A stretch of DNA of 64,000 bases from Rubritepida flocculans DSM 14296. GTDB taxonomy: Bacteria > Pseudomonadota > Alphaproteobacteria > Acetobacterales > Acetobacteraceae. The stretch is taken from contig NZ_AUDH01000001.1 of the NCBI RefSeq assembly GCF_000425365.1, positions 1 to 64,000 of the forward strand, given 5' to 3'. Positions 38,401-44,787 of this stretch are shown piece by piece (positions within the stretch are counted from its first letter, which is position 1; every line of letters starts with the position of its first letter). A program made the translations under genes and the position numbers. Below the pieces are notes generated by a model, which saw only the letters and a program-made list of their open reading frames with translations, made no database searches and was not told where the DNA came from.

Positions 38401-39763
38401 AGCCGGCGGCGTTCAGCGTGAAGGGCGGCGGCGCCTCGCCCGCCGCGCGCAGCCGCGCGAGCCGGGCGATCACCTCCTGCGCCGCCAGTCCGGAGGCGCC
38501 CACGCGCGCGCGCATCGCCGCCGCGTGGCGGTTGAGCCGGCCGCGCAGATCGCCGAGCCGCTGGATCGCCTCCTCGCGCGCGCGGGGCGGCGGCGGGGGC
38601 AGGGCGAGGGTGGCGCGCAGATCGTCCAGCACGGCGCGCTTGCCGGTCTTCTCGCTGTGCAGCTCCAGCACCGCCGCGCCGAGCCCGAGCGTTTCGAGCC
38701 GGCGCTTCACCACCTCCAGCGCGGCGGCCTTCTCGGCCACGAAGAGCACGCTGCGCCCGTCCAGCACCGCCTGGGCGAGGATGTTCACGATGGTCTGGCT
38801 CTTGCCCGTGCCGGGCGGGCCCTGGATCACCAGGGAATGGCCGCGCCGCACCGCCTCGGCGGCCAGGGCCTGGCTGCCGTCCACCTCCAGCACGTGATCG
38901 AGCCGCTCGACGGGGATTTCCGCGTCCACATCCGCGTCGTCGGCGAAGGGCGGCGGCTCGGGCGGCGGCGGGGCGGGGTCGAGCAGGCGGCGCAGCAGCG
39001 GGTGCGCGAGCAGGCCCGGATGGGTCTCGGGATCGAGATCCCGCCACATCAGGAATTCCGAGAAGGCGAAGAGGCCGAGCGCCAGCCCGTCCGCATCCAC
39101 CGACCACCCCTCGCGCCCGGCCACCGCCGCCGCCACCGCCTCGGCCCAGCGCGCGGGGTCGTGCTCGCCGAACTCGGGCAGCGCGATGCGGAACTCGACG
39201 GCGAGCTTCTCGCGCAGCGAGAGGTTCTCCACCGCCTCCTCCGGGTTCGCGCGCAGGCGGTAGCGGTTGGAGACGCCCTCGCGCTCCAGCGTGGCGGGGA
39301 TGAGGGCGAGCGGCGCCTCGCGCGGCGTGCCGGGGGTGGCCGGATCGAACCAGGTGAGGATGCCCACGGCGAGGAAGAGCGCGGCCACGCCGCTCTCCTC
39401 GCGGGCGCTGCGCGCGTCGTTCACCAGCTCGCGCAGGCGGCGGGCCAGCTCCTCCGGGGGCAGGGCGCTGCGCAGGTTGGAATCGCGCCGCCACTGCTCG
39501 GGCGTGGCGCTGGCGCTGGCGGTGGCCACGCCCTCGGCCCTGGCGCGGCCGCGCCGGGGCTTCGCCGCCTCCTCGGCGCCCGCGGCCTCGAAGCCGAAGG
39601 CCCTGCCGGCGGCAAGTTGCGCCACCACGAAGCCCGCCTCCTCGTCCGCCAGGCGGATCACGCCGCGCGCCCGGCGCGTGGCGGGCAGCGCCAGCAGCCG
39701 GTTGCGCGTGGAGAGGTCGAGCAGCGCGCGGCGGGCGGCGGCGAGCGGGGCGGCGAGGGTCAT
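35474..39763 (-). CDS. Giant DUF4011-helicase-Vsr-like protein (Hhe-like)
   Basis: A 1429-residue multidomain protein. An N-terminal DUF4011 region (about 5-270; RRALLDLSTRNRLLALPATR) precedes an SF1 helicase: Walker A GPPGTGKSQT (about 315), a long Ala-rich helical insert (about 390-830), Walker B LLVMDEASQIEP (about 864), motif III VVGDDRQMPPTRFF, and motifs V-VI ENVQGDERDAIMISVGYG and LNVLITRAKKR. A Vsr-like nuclease follows (about 1195-1240; VELDGLDWAALRCARDRDR, then GWRLARSWSLDW), and last a DUF3320-like region. This architecture matches the Hhe class of predicted phage-defence proteins; the housekeeping surroundings are unusual for such genes. Upstream neighbour is mlaC (82-base gap). 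Confidence 0.8.
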   Translation of the reverse strand: MTLAAPLAAARRALLDLSTRNRLLALPATRRARGVIRLADEEAGFVVAQLAAGRAFGFEAAGAEEAAKPRRGRARAEGVATASASATPEQWRRDSNLRSALPPEELARRLRELVNDARSAREESGVAALFLAVGILTWFDPATPGTPREAPLALIPATLEREGVSNRYRLRANPEEAVENLSLREKLAVEFRIALPEFGEHDPARWAEAVAAAVAGREGWSVDADGLALGLFAFSEFLMWRDLDPETHPGLLAHPLLRRLLDPAPPPPEPPPFADDADVDAEIPVERLDHVLEVDGSQALAAEAVRRGHSLVIQGPPGTGKSQTIVNILAQAVLDGRSVLFVAEKAAALEVVKRRLETLGLGAAVLELHSEKTGKRAVLDDLRATLALPPPPPRAREEAIQRLGDLRGRLNRHAAAMRARVGASGLAAQEVIARLARLRAAGEAPPPFTLNAAGWDGARIRALRAAARELGAQSAGARSPWRGVRADLDALAADRLLAALPRALRVLAAAPGTLAEARAAVAAEALRAEAPMRVKDLPAARARLADLRLVEAARQDPRFLPGALEVAGLAEARATLARPGGLLGFLDGARRAAQARLAAALRDPADDAALEALLAAQAAAARLGPGPDAEALARDIAWMEEHAAALATPPPSEAQRAALAAWAPLAEASGHAFDGPWGALAETLAAWAAAPEALAEWQGWARAVAAAPELAPLAEALERGALPPERAEAAFDFALHESLLRLLFREQPSLAAFDGAEADRLVADFRAADAARVRLARAEAAAVLAHRVKALREGEAPAALAFLRGEFERKRGHAPVRTLLSRAAPLIRKAKPIFMMSPLSVAQFLANPHHATQPGFPEFDLLVMDEASQIEPVDALGAIARAKQLVVVGDDRQMPPTRFFQRMTEEAEEAPEEEEKALEARDVESILGLANARGIPRLMLRWHYRSRHESLIATSNREFYEDRLLVLPSPRPRSPALGLSLVRVNGRFVGSANAEEARAVAEAVLRHARETPGDTLGVAAFSVTQRDAILEAVERLRRDSPDTEAFFAAHPAEPFFVKNLENVQGDERDAIMISVGYGRGPDGKLAMRFGPLSNEGGERRLNVLITRAKKRCIVFSGIGAEEVDTERAKGRGVAALKTFLAFAAGEEARRLAGEEATPLAALIGELVAEAGREPVARVGLSGLFLDVAARGPEGFELGVELDGLDWAALRCARDRDRGRQMALEGMGWRLARSWSLDWLNRPEAARAALRAALGVAAPPAPAGPAVPETGLAAPYAEAVWETPPRRRAEWTEMMLAILRTEAPVHREAILERAKLLAGAAFDAAEAQGALREAQLLHGALEEGGFWRLEDTPPATPRDRRAAAAHLRRPAMVPPAEIEAAARALLALTPRASEEELAAGVARLLGLEANAHPAIAARLAVLAAQGRLTA

Positions 39764-39820
39764 GGGGCTATCCCAGGGCGCGGCGCCGTCCGTTCTCCCC
39801 GAAATCGTTCCCGACCGGAA

Positions 39821-39836
39821 GCGCGCCGTGGCGCGC
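39821..39836. terminator. Hairpin downstream of mlaC
   Basis: Six-bp GC stem (39821-39826 with 39831-39836) with a 4-base loop just after the mlaC stop and ahead of the giant helicase gene. It would separate the two in transcription, but no T-run follows. Confidence 0.3.
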
Positions 39837-39844
39837 CGGCCCGG

Positions 39845-40462
39845 TCACCGCAGCCGCTCGTTCTGCGCCCGCATGGCGGCGAGCAGCGCCGAGACCTGGT
39901 TGCCGCCGCGCTGGATCACGCTGCTGTATTCGCTGCGCTGGGTGAGGCGCAGCGAGCTGCCCTCCGCCACCAGGTCCACGATCTTCGGCTGGCCGCCCAC
40001 CTCCGCCACGCGCCAGTCCAGCGTCAGGGGCGCGGTGTTGGGCCGCTCGACCAGGGTGGTGACGAGCACATCCTCCTCGGTGCGCGCCTGGCTGCGGCCG
40101 ATGGAGAAGCGCACGCCCTGGAACTCGCCGAAGCGCGAGGCGAGGTTGCGGATCAGGCTCTCCTCGAACAGGCGCAGATATTCCTGCTGCTCGGCCGGGG
40201 TGGCGACGCGCCACCAGCGGCCGAGGATGAAGCGGCCCGTCCCCTCAATGTCCACCGCCCGGCGCAGGATGGCGGCCACCTGTTCCCGGCGCTCGGCGAC
40301 CGGGGCGTTGCTGTTGAGCACGGCGACGAGCTCCTCGCCCGTGCTCTGGATGAAGGCCGTGGCGCGCTGCGCGTCCATGTGCTGCGCGCGGGCGGCGAGG
40401 GGCGCGAGCGCGGCGGGCAGCGCCAGCAGGGCGCGGCGGGAGAGGCGATGGCGGGCGGTCAT
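39845..40462 (-). CDS. mlaC: MlaC-type phospholipid-binding periplasmic protein
   Basis: A 205-residue ABC-toluene-tolerance (Ttg2D/MlaC) protein with a Tat-like signal (SRRALLALPAALAPLAARAQ). The body shows the family pattern AFIQSTGEELVAVL, VDIEGTGRFILGRWWRVATPAEQQEYLRLFEESL, and VEVDWRVAEVGGQPKIVDL-like VLDW/VVDL segments. In the Mla pathway it carries lipid from outer-membrane MlaA to the inner-membrane MlaFEDB complex. It starts within mlaA (ATGA overlap). The rest of the Mla machinery is not in the window. Confidence 0.9.
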   Translation of the reverse strand: MTARHRLSRRALLALPAALAPLAARAQHMDAQRATAFIQSTGEELVAVLNSNAPVAERREQVAAILRRAVDIEGTGRFILGRWWRVATPAEQQEYLRLFEESLIRNLASRFGEFQGVRFSIGRSQARTEEDVLVTTLVERPNTAPLTLDWRVAEVGGQPKIVDLVAEGSSLRLTQRSEYSSVIQRGGNQVSALLAAMRAQNERLR

Positions 40463-41271
40463 CGGGCGGGGGCGCCCTCTCTGCGGGGGGAGGGAAGGCC
40501 GGGGCCGACGCCGATGCCGGTGCCGAAGGCGGCCTCCGGGGCCTGGAAGCCGGTGTTGGCGATCTCGGCGGCGCGGCGCTGGCGGTAGCCGCTGCGGATC
40601 ACGGCGTAGGGGTCGAGCGAGGTGCGCTCGATCTGGTCGAGCGTGTCGAGCACGCCTTCGCGCGCGTCCACCACCGTCACGCCCACGCGGCTGTAGCGCA
40701 GCGCCTCCACCGCCGCGCCCTGGCCGAACCAGAACCAGGGGCTCAGCACCGAATCCACGCCGAAGCCGATCAGGTCGCGCGAGTTGGTGGGGCCGAGCAC
40801 GGGCACGTAGAGGTAATGCCCCTCGGGCACGCCCCAGACGGCCAGGGTCTGGCCGAAATCCTCGCTGTGGCCGCGCAGGCCGAAGTGACGCTCCGCCACG
40901 TCGAACACGCCGGCCACGCCGAGGGTGGAGTTGATGAGGAAGCGCGCGCCGGTGATGCCGGCGCGCTGCATCTCGCCCTGCATCAGGTCATTGGCGAGGA
41001 TGGTGGGCCCGCGCAGATTGCCCAGCACGTTGCGCACCCCGGTGCGGACGGGCTGGGGCAGCACCCATCGGTAGGCGACGGCGACGGGCCGCAGCACCGC
41101 GGCATCCAGCACCCCGTTCACCGCATAGACGGCGCGGTTGGCGGGCTCCAGCGGGTCGTTCGTCTCGAGGAACTCGGCCAGCGCCTCGGGGTCGCTCGCC
41201 GGCGGGCGCGTGGCGCAGGCGCCGAGCGTGAACAGGAGAAGCAGGGCCGCAAGGGCGGGTGAAAAGCGCAT
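40459..41271 (-). CDS. mlaA: Outer-membrane lipoprotein MlaA (VacJ)
   Basis: A 270-residue lipoprotein. The lipobox is LGAC at about 16-19. The VacJ core is clear: ETNDPLEPANRAVYAVN, RPVAVAYRWVLPQPVRTGVRNVLGNL, RFLINSTLGVAGVFDVAERHFGL, EDFGQTLAVWGVPEGHYLYVPVLGPTNSRDL and GFGVDS. It extracts mislocalised phospholipids from the outer leaflet of the outer membrane. Heads a two-gene operon with mlaC, divergent from metF. Confidence 0.95.
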   Translation of the reverse strand: MRFSPALAALLLLFTLGACATRPPASDPEALAEFLETNDPLEPANRAVYAVNGVLDAAVLRPVAVAYRWVLPQPVRTGVRNVLGNLRGPTILANDLMQGEMQRAGITGARFLINSTLGVAGVFDVAERHFGLRGHSEDFGQTLAVWGVPEGHYLYVPVLGPTNSRDLIGFGVDSVLSPWFWFGQGAAVEALRYSRVGVTVVDAREGVLDTLDQIERTSLDPYAVIRSGYRQRRAAEIANTGFQAPEAAFGTGIGVGPGLPSPRREGAPAR

Positions 41272-41376
41272 GGGCGCGTCGAGACCTTGTCCTGGGGCCG
41301 CCGGCCCGGGGGCGGGCGGGCCCGCCTTCGGGGCGAATCGCTCGGCCCCACCTTACACCCCCGGGCGCGGCGCACC

Positions 41377-41412
41377 GCAAGGGGCGGAACGGTTGCGGCC
41401 CGCGCCCCTTGC
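41377..41412 (+). promoter_or_regulatory. 10-bp inverted repeat ahead of metF
   Basis: A perfect 10-bp inverted repeat (41377-41386 with 41403-41412) encloses 16 bases and ends 31 bases before the metF ATG. As RNA it would be a stable leader hairpin; as DNA, a possible operator. It matches no methionine riboswitch I recognise. Confidence 0.35.
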
Positions 41413-41443
41413 CTTCCCGCCCCGCCGGCCCCATTCCCCGCGC

Positions 41444-42376
41444 ATGGACACGCCGCCGCCCAACACCCTCCAGCGCTGGCTCACCGGCCCCCGCGTGGGC
41501 CCGCTGCCCAGCCACGCCGAGATGCCCCCGCCCAAGCTCTCCTTCGAGTTCTTCCCGCCGAAGAACGAGAAGCTGGAGCAGGATCTCTGGGCCTGCATCC
41601 GGCGGCTCGAACCGCTCGGGCCGCGCTTCGTCTCGGTCACCTACGGGGCGGGCGGCTCCACCCGGGCGCGCACCCATGAGACGGTGGCGCGCATCGTCAA
41701 GGAGACCTCGCTCACCCCCGCCGCCCACCTCACCTGCGTGGGCGCGACGCGCGAGGAGGTGGACGAGGTGGCGCGCGACTACTGGGCGGCCGGCGTGCGC
41801 CACATCGTCGCCCTGCGCGGCGACCCGCCGGCCGGCGCGGCGCGCTACGAGCCGCACCCCGGCGGCTACGCCCAGGCGGAGGATCTGGTGCGCGGCCTGC
41901 GCCGCATCGCCGATTTCGACATCAGCGTGGGCGCCTATCCCGAGACGCATCCGGCCGCGCTCTCCCCGGACTCCGACCTCGACTTCCTGAAGCGCAAGAT
42001 CGACGCGGGCGCCACGCGCGCCATCACCCAGTATTTCTTCGACACGGACGTGTATCTGCGCTTCCTCGACCGCTGCCTGGCCAAGGGCATCACGGTGCCG
42101 ATCGTGCCGGGCATCCTGCCCGTCTCGAACTTCGCGCAGGTGAAGCGCTTCTCGGCCATGTGCGGCGCGAGCGTGCCCGCCTGGCTCGAGAAGCTGTTCG
42201 AGGGGCTGGAGGAGGACGAGGGCACGCGCCGCATGGTGGCCGCCACCGTCGCCGCAGAGCAGGTGCGCCTGCTGCAGGCGAACGGCGTGGACGAGTTCCA
42301 CTTCTACACGCTCAACCGCCCGGACCTGACCTACGCCATCGCCCACATCCTGGGCGCCCGGCCGAAGCAGGGGTGA
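41444..42376 (+). CDS. metF: Methylenetetrahydrofolate reductase
   Basis: FAD enzyme reducing 5,10-methylene-THF to 5-methyl-THF for methionine synthesis; 310 residues. Features: LSFEFFPPKNEKLEQDLW, VSVTYGAGGSTRARTHETV, HLTCVGATREE, VALRGDPP, ITQYFFDTDVYLRFLDRC and FHFYTLNRPDLTYAI. The segment before LSFEFFPP is about 30 residues, similar to known members. The ATG at 41444 lacks a strong ribosome site; a later Met (MPPPKLS) is possible. Divergent from mlaA. Confidence 0.95.
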   Translation: MDTPPPNTLQRWLTGPRVGPLPSHAEMPPPKLSFEFFPPKNEKLEQDLWACIRRLEPLGPRFVSVTYGAGGSTRARTHETVARIVKETSLTPAAHLTCVGATREEVDEVARDYWAAGVRHIVALRGDPPAGAARYEPHPGGYAQAEDLVRGLRRIADFDISVGAYPETHPAALSPDSDLDFLKRKIDAGATRAITQYFFDTDVYLRFLDRCLAKGITVPIVPGILPVSNFAQVKRFSAMCGASVPAWLEKLFEGLEEDEGTRRMVAATVAAEQVRLLQANGVDEFHFYTLNRPDLTYAIAHILGARPKQG

Positions 42377-42388
42377 AAGCCGGGCGGA

Positions 42389-42778
42389 TCAGCCCAGCAC
42401 CGCCACGCACTCGATCTCCAGCAGGAAGTTCGGGCGCGGCAGGGAATAGACGATGCAGGTGGTGCGCGCGGGGTATTTCCCATCGGGGAAATGCGCCGCG
42501 TAGATGCGGTTCATCTCCTCGAAATCCTCGCGCCGCGTGAGGAACACGTTCACCTTCGTCACCCGGCTCCAGTCCCCGCCGGCCTCCTTCAGGATGCCGG
42601 TGATGTTCGCCATCACCTGGTTCATCTGGGCGGTGAAGTCGCCCACCGCGAGCCGGCCTTCCGCGTCATAGGCGGGGATGCCGGAGATCCAGAGCAGGTT
42701 GCCGCACTTCACCGCGGGCGAGAGCGGGGCCTGCACCTTGAACTGGTCGGCCGGCTGGATGTGCTCGAGCGGCGTCAT
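42389..42778 (-). CDS. RidA/YjgF family deaminase
   Basis: A 129-residue RidA-family protein. Recognisable: VKCGNLLWISGIPAYDAEGRL, QMNQVMANITGILKEAGGDWSRVTKVNVFLTRREDF, YAAHFPDGKYPARTTCIVYSLPRPNFLLEIECVA. The Arg in ARTT and Glu in LEIE are the usual catalytic/structural residues, so enamine/imine deaminase activity is plausible. The gene starts 3 bases after the Bug receptor stop, hence an operon, suggesting a role in catabolism of the transported compound (inference). Confidence 0.9.
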   Translation of the reverse strand: MTPLEHIQPADQFKVQAPLSPAVKCGNLLWISGIPAYDAEGRLAVGDFTAQMNQVMANITGILKEAGGDWSRVTKVNVFLTRREDFEEMNRIYAAHFPDGKYPARTTCIVYSLPRPNFLLEIECVAVLG

Positions 42779-42781
42779 CGC

Positions 42782-43738
42782 TCAGTTCACCGTGATGTTG
42801 TTGGCGCGTATCACCTGCGCGTAGGTCTCGGCATAGCGGCGGATTTCGGCGCCGAAGGCCGCCGAGGGGCGCGCGAGCACGGTGAAGCCCTGCTCCTCCA
42901 GCCTTCCGCGCACCTCGGGCCGCGCGAGGGCGGCGGCCCAGGCCGCTTCCAGCCGCGCGCGCGCCGGCGCGGGCACCTCGGCGCGGGTGATCAGGCCGAA
43001 CCACGAATCCGAGAGCACGAGCGGGAAGCCCACCTCCGTCATGGTCGGCGTCTGCGGCAGCTCGCGCACCCGCGTCTCGTTGGAGATGGCGACGGGCGCG
43101 ATCTGGCCGAGCTGCGCGGGCTGGATCATGTCCGGCAGGTTGGCGAACATGAACTGGATGCGCCCGCCGATGAGGTCCGTGTTCGCCTGGGCGCTGCCCG
43201 TGTAGGGCACATGCACGGCGTTGAGGCGCGCCATCTCCCGGAACTGCTCGCCGCCGAGATGGTTCGAGGTGCCGATGCCGTAGGAACCGAAGGAGAGCCC
43301 CGCCCCCGGCCGCCGCCCCGCCTCCAGGAAGGCCGGGAAATCCCGCGCCACCGAGGGGTGCACCGCCAGCACATGGGGCACCACGGTCGCCATGATGATC
43401 GGCGCGAAGTCCCGCAGCGCGTTGTAGGGCGTGTTGGGCCGCAGCGTGACGTTCGCCGCGAAACTGTTGGCGATCATCAGCAGCGTGTGGCCGTCCGGCG
43501 CCGCGCGCTGCAGCTCCACCGTGCCCACCACCGTCGCGCCGCCCGGACGATGGTCGATCACCACGGGCTGGCCCAGATCCTGCTGCAGGAAGTTCTGCGC
43601 GAGGCGCACCACCGGGTCCATGGTGCCGCCCGGCGGGAAGGGGATGATGACGCGCACCGGCTGGCTGGGCGACCAGGACTGCGCCATGGCGGGAAGGGCG
43701 AGCGGCAGCAGGGCGGCGGCGCGGCGGGTCAGGCGCAT
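42782..43738 (-). CDS. Bug/TctC-family receptor
   Basis: Periplasmic receptor of 318 residues. Signal peptide (MRLTRRAAALLPLALPAMAQ), then QPVRVIIPFPPGGTMDPVVR, VIDHRPGGATVVGT, and HVPYTGSAQANTDLIGG. The longer frame starts at 43747, but that ATG abuts the AGAGG ribosome site; the ATG at 43738 lies 9 bases after it and is preferred. Transcribed ahead of the RidA gene with a 3-base gap. Confidence 0.9.
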   Translation of the reverse strand: MRLTRRAAALLPLALPAMAQSWSPSQPVRVIIPFPPGGTMDPVVRLAQNFLQQDLGQPVVIDHRPGGATVVGTVELQRAAPDGHTLLMIANSFAANVTLRPNTPYNALRDFAPIIMATVVPHVLAVHPSVARDFPAFLEAGRRPGAGLSFGSYGIGTSNHLGGEQFREMARLNAVHVPYTGSAQANTDLIGGRIQFMFANLPDMIQPAQLGQIAPVAISNETRVRELPQTPTMTEVGFPLVLSDSWFGLITRAEVPAPARARLEAAWAAALARPEVRGRLEEQGFTVLARPSAAFGAEIRRYAETYAQVIRANNITVN

Positions 43739-43792
43739 GGCGGGCATCCTCTGATGGCCGGAGGCAAGCCTGCGGCCCGCCCCGCGCCCCGG

Positions 43793-44737
43793 TCAAGCGA
43801 GACGCGCGCCGATGCGCCGATACACCGGCCGCAGCAGGAAGGGGCTGAGGAAGAGCGGGAACTGGCACAGCGCGAAGAAGAGCAGGATGTCCCGGTCCGT
43901 CGCCGCGGGCAGCACGGCGAGGTAGAGCGCCATGTTGCGGTTGCCCGAGAGCAGCCCCGCCGAGAGCGCCACCCGCGCCCCCGCCGGCCAGAGAGCGAGC
44001 GCGGTGGCGAGATTCAGCGCGAAGCTGCCCAGGAAGGCGAGCGCGAGGCCCGCCAGCACGAAGCCCGGCTCGGCCAGCAGCTTCGCCTGCATCCCGTCCA
44101 TCACGCCGAAGCCGTAGAGCACCACGACCAGCACCACCGCCCCGTCCACCGAAGGGCCCCAGGCCGCCAGCCGCCCCGGCCCCAGCGCGCGGCGCAGCAG
44201 GATGGAGAGCAGCAGGGGCAGCCCCACCACCAGGGCGAGGCGGATCATCAGCCCCTGCAGGGAGATGGCGAGGTCGATCCCCATCAGCCCGAGCGCCAGC
44301 GGCGGCGCGGTGAAGGGCACCAGCAGCGTGGAGAGCACGGCCGCGACCAGCGCGATCTCGCCATCCAGCCCCACCAGCCGCGCGAAGGCCGGAGAAGAGG
44401 TGGCGGCGCAGCCTGTGGCCATGATGACCAGCCCCGCCGCGAGCGGCCCCTCCAGCCCCGCCGCCCTCACCGCCGCCCAGGCCAGCATCGGGCAGGCCAG
44501 CAGCAGCCAGAGCAGCAGCGTCAGAACCAGCAGCGGCCGCCGCAGGTAAGAGAGCACCTGCACCGGGTCCACCCGCAGCAGCACCAGCGTCATCAGCACC
44601 ACCACCGTCGGCGTCATCACGTCGCGCAGCAGGGCGGCGAGCGGCGGCAGCAGCAGCCCCACGAAGATGCCGATGGCGAGCAGCGCGGCGCCATGGCGGG
44701 CCGACCATTCGAGGAAGAGGCGAAGCGGAAGGAGCAA
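43793..44737 (-). CDS. BASS-like (bile acid:Na+ symporter-type) membrane transporter
   Basis: A 314-residue integral membrane protein with about nine or ten hydrophobic segments. The pattern (ACPMLAWAAVRAAGL, IMATGCAATSSPAFARLVGLDGEIALVAAVLSTLLVPF, and SGNRNMALYLAVLPAAT near the C-terminus) resembles the bile-acid/sodium symporter superfamily (BASS, incl. PF13593-like), with its internal two-repeat layout. The substrate is unknown. Divergent from uvrD, with about 50 bases between starts. Confidence 0.65.
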   Translation of the reverse strand: MLLPLRLFLEWSARHGAALLAIGIFVGLLLPPLAALLRDVMTPTVVVLMTLVLLRVDPVQVLSYLRRPLLVLTLLLWLLLACPMLAWAAVRAAGLEGPLAAGLVIMATGCAATSSPAFARLVGLDGEIALVAAVLSTLLVPFTAPPLALGLMGIDLAISLQGLMIRLALVVGLPLLLSILLRRALGPGRLAAWGPSVDGAVVLVVVLYGFGVMDGMQAKLLAEPGFVLAGLALAFLGSFALNLATALALWPAGARVALSAGLLSGNRNMALYLAVLPAATDRDILLFFALCQFPLFLSPFLLRPVYRRIGARLA

Positions 44738-44773
44738 GGCGGCGCGCGTGTGGTGAGGCTCGTCGCGATGTTC

Positions 44774-44787
44774 TATAGGGCGGGGCG
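44774..44787 (+). promoter_or_regulatory. -10-like hexamer next to the uvrD start
   Basis: TATAGG (44774-44779) ends 7 bases before the GTG start of uvrD, and no ribosome site is visible. Together with similar elements before mntA and rarA this suggests a leaderless transcript. The -35 region is weak. Confidence 0.4.

Noticed and set aside
35531-40588. 1685-codon open frame on the plus strand opposite the giant helicase
   Set aside because: It has no domain signatures and its composition is that of a GC-rich antisense shadow; the minus-strand frame has clear helicase motifs.
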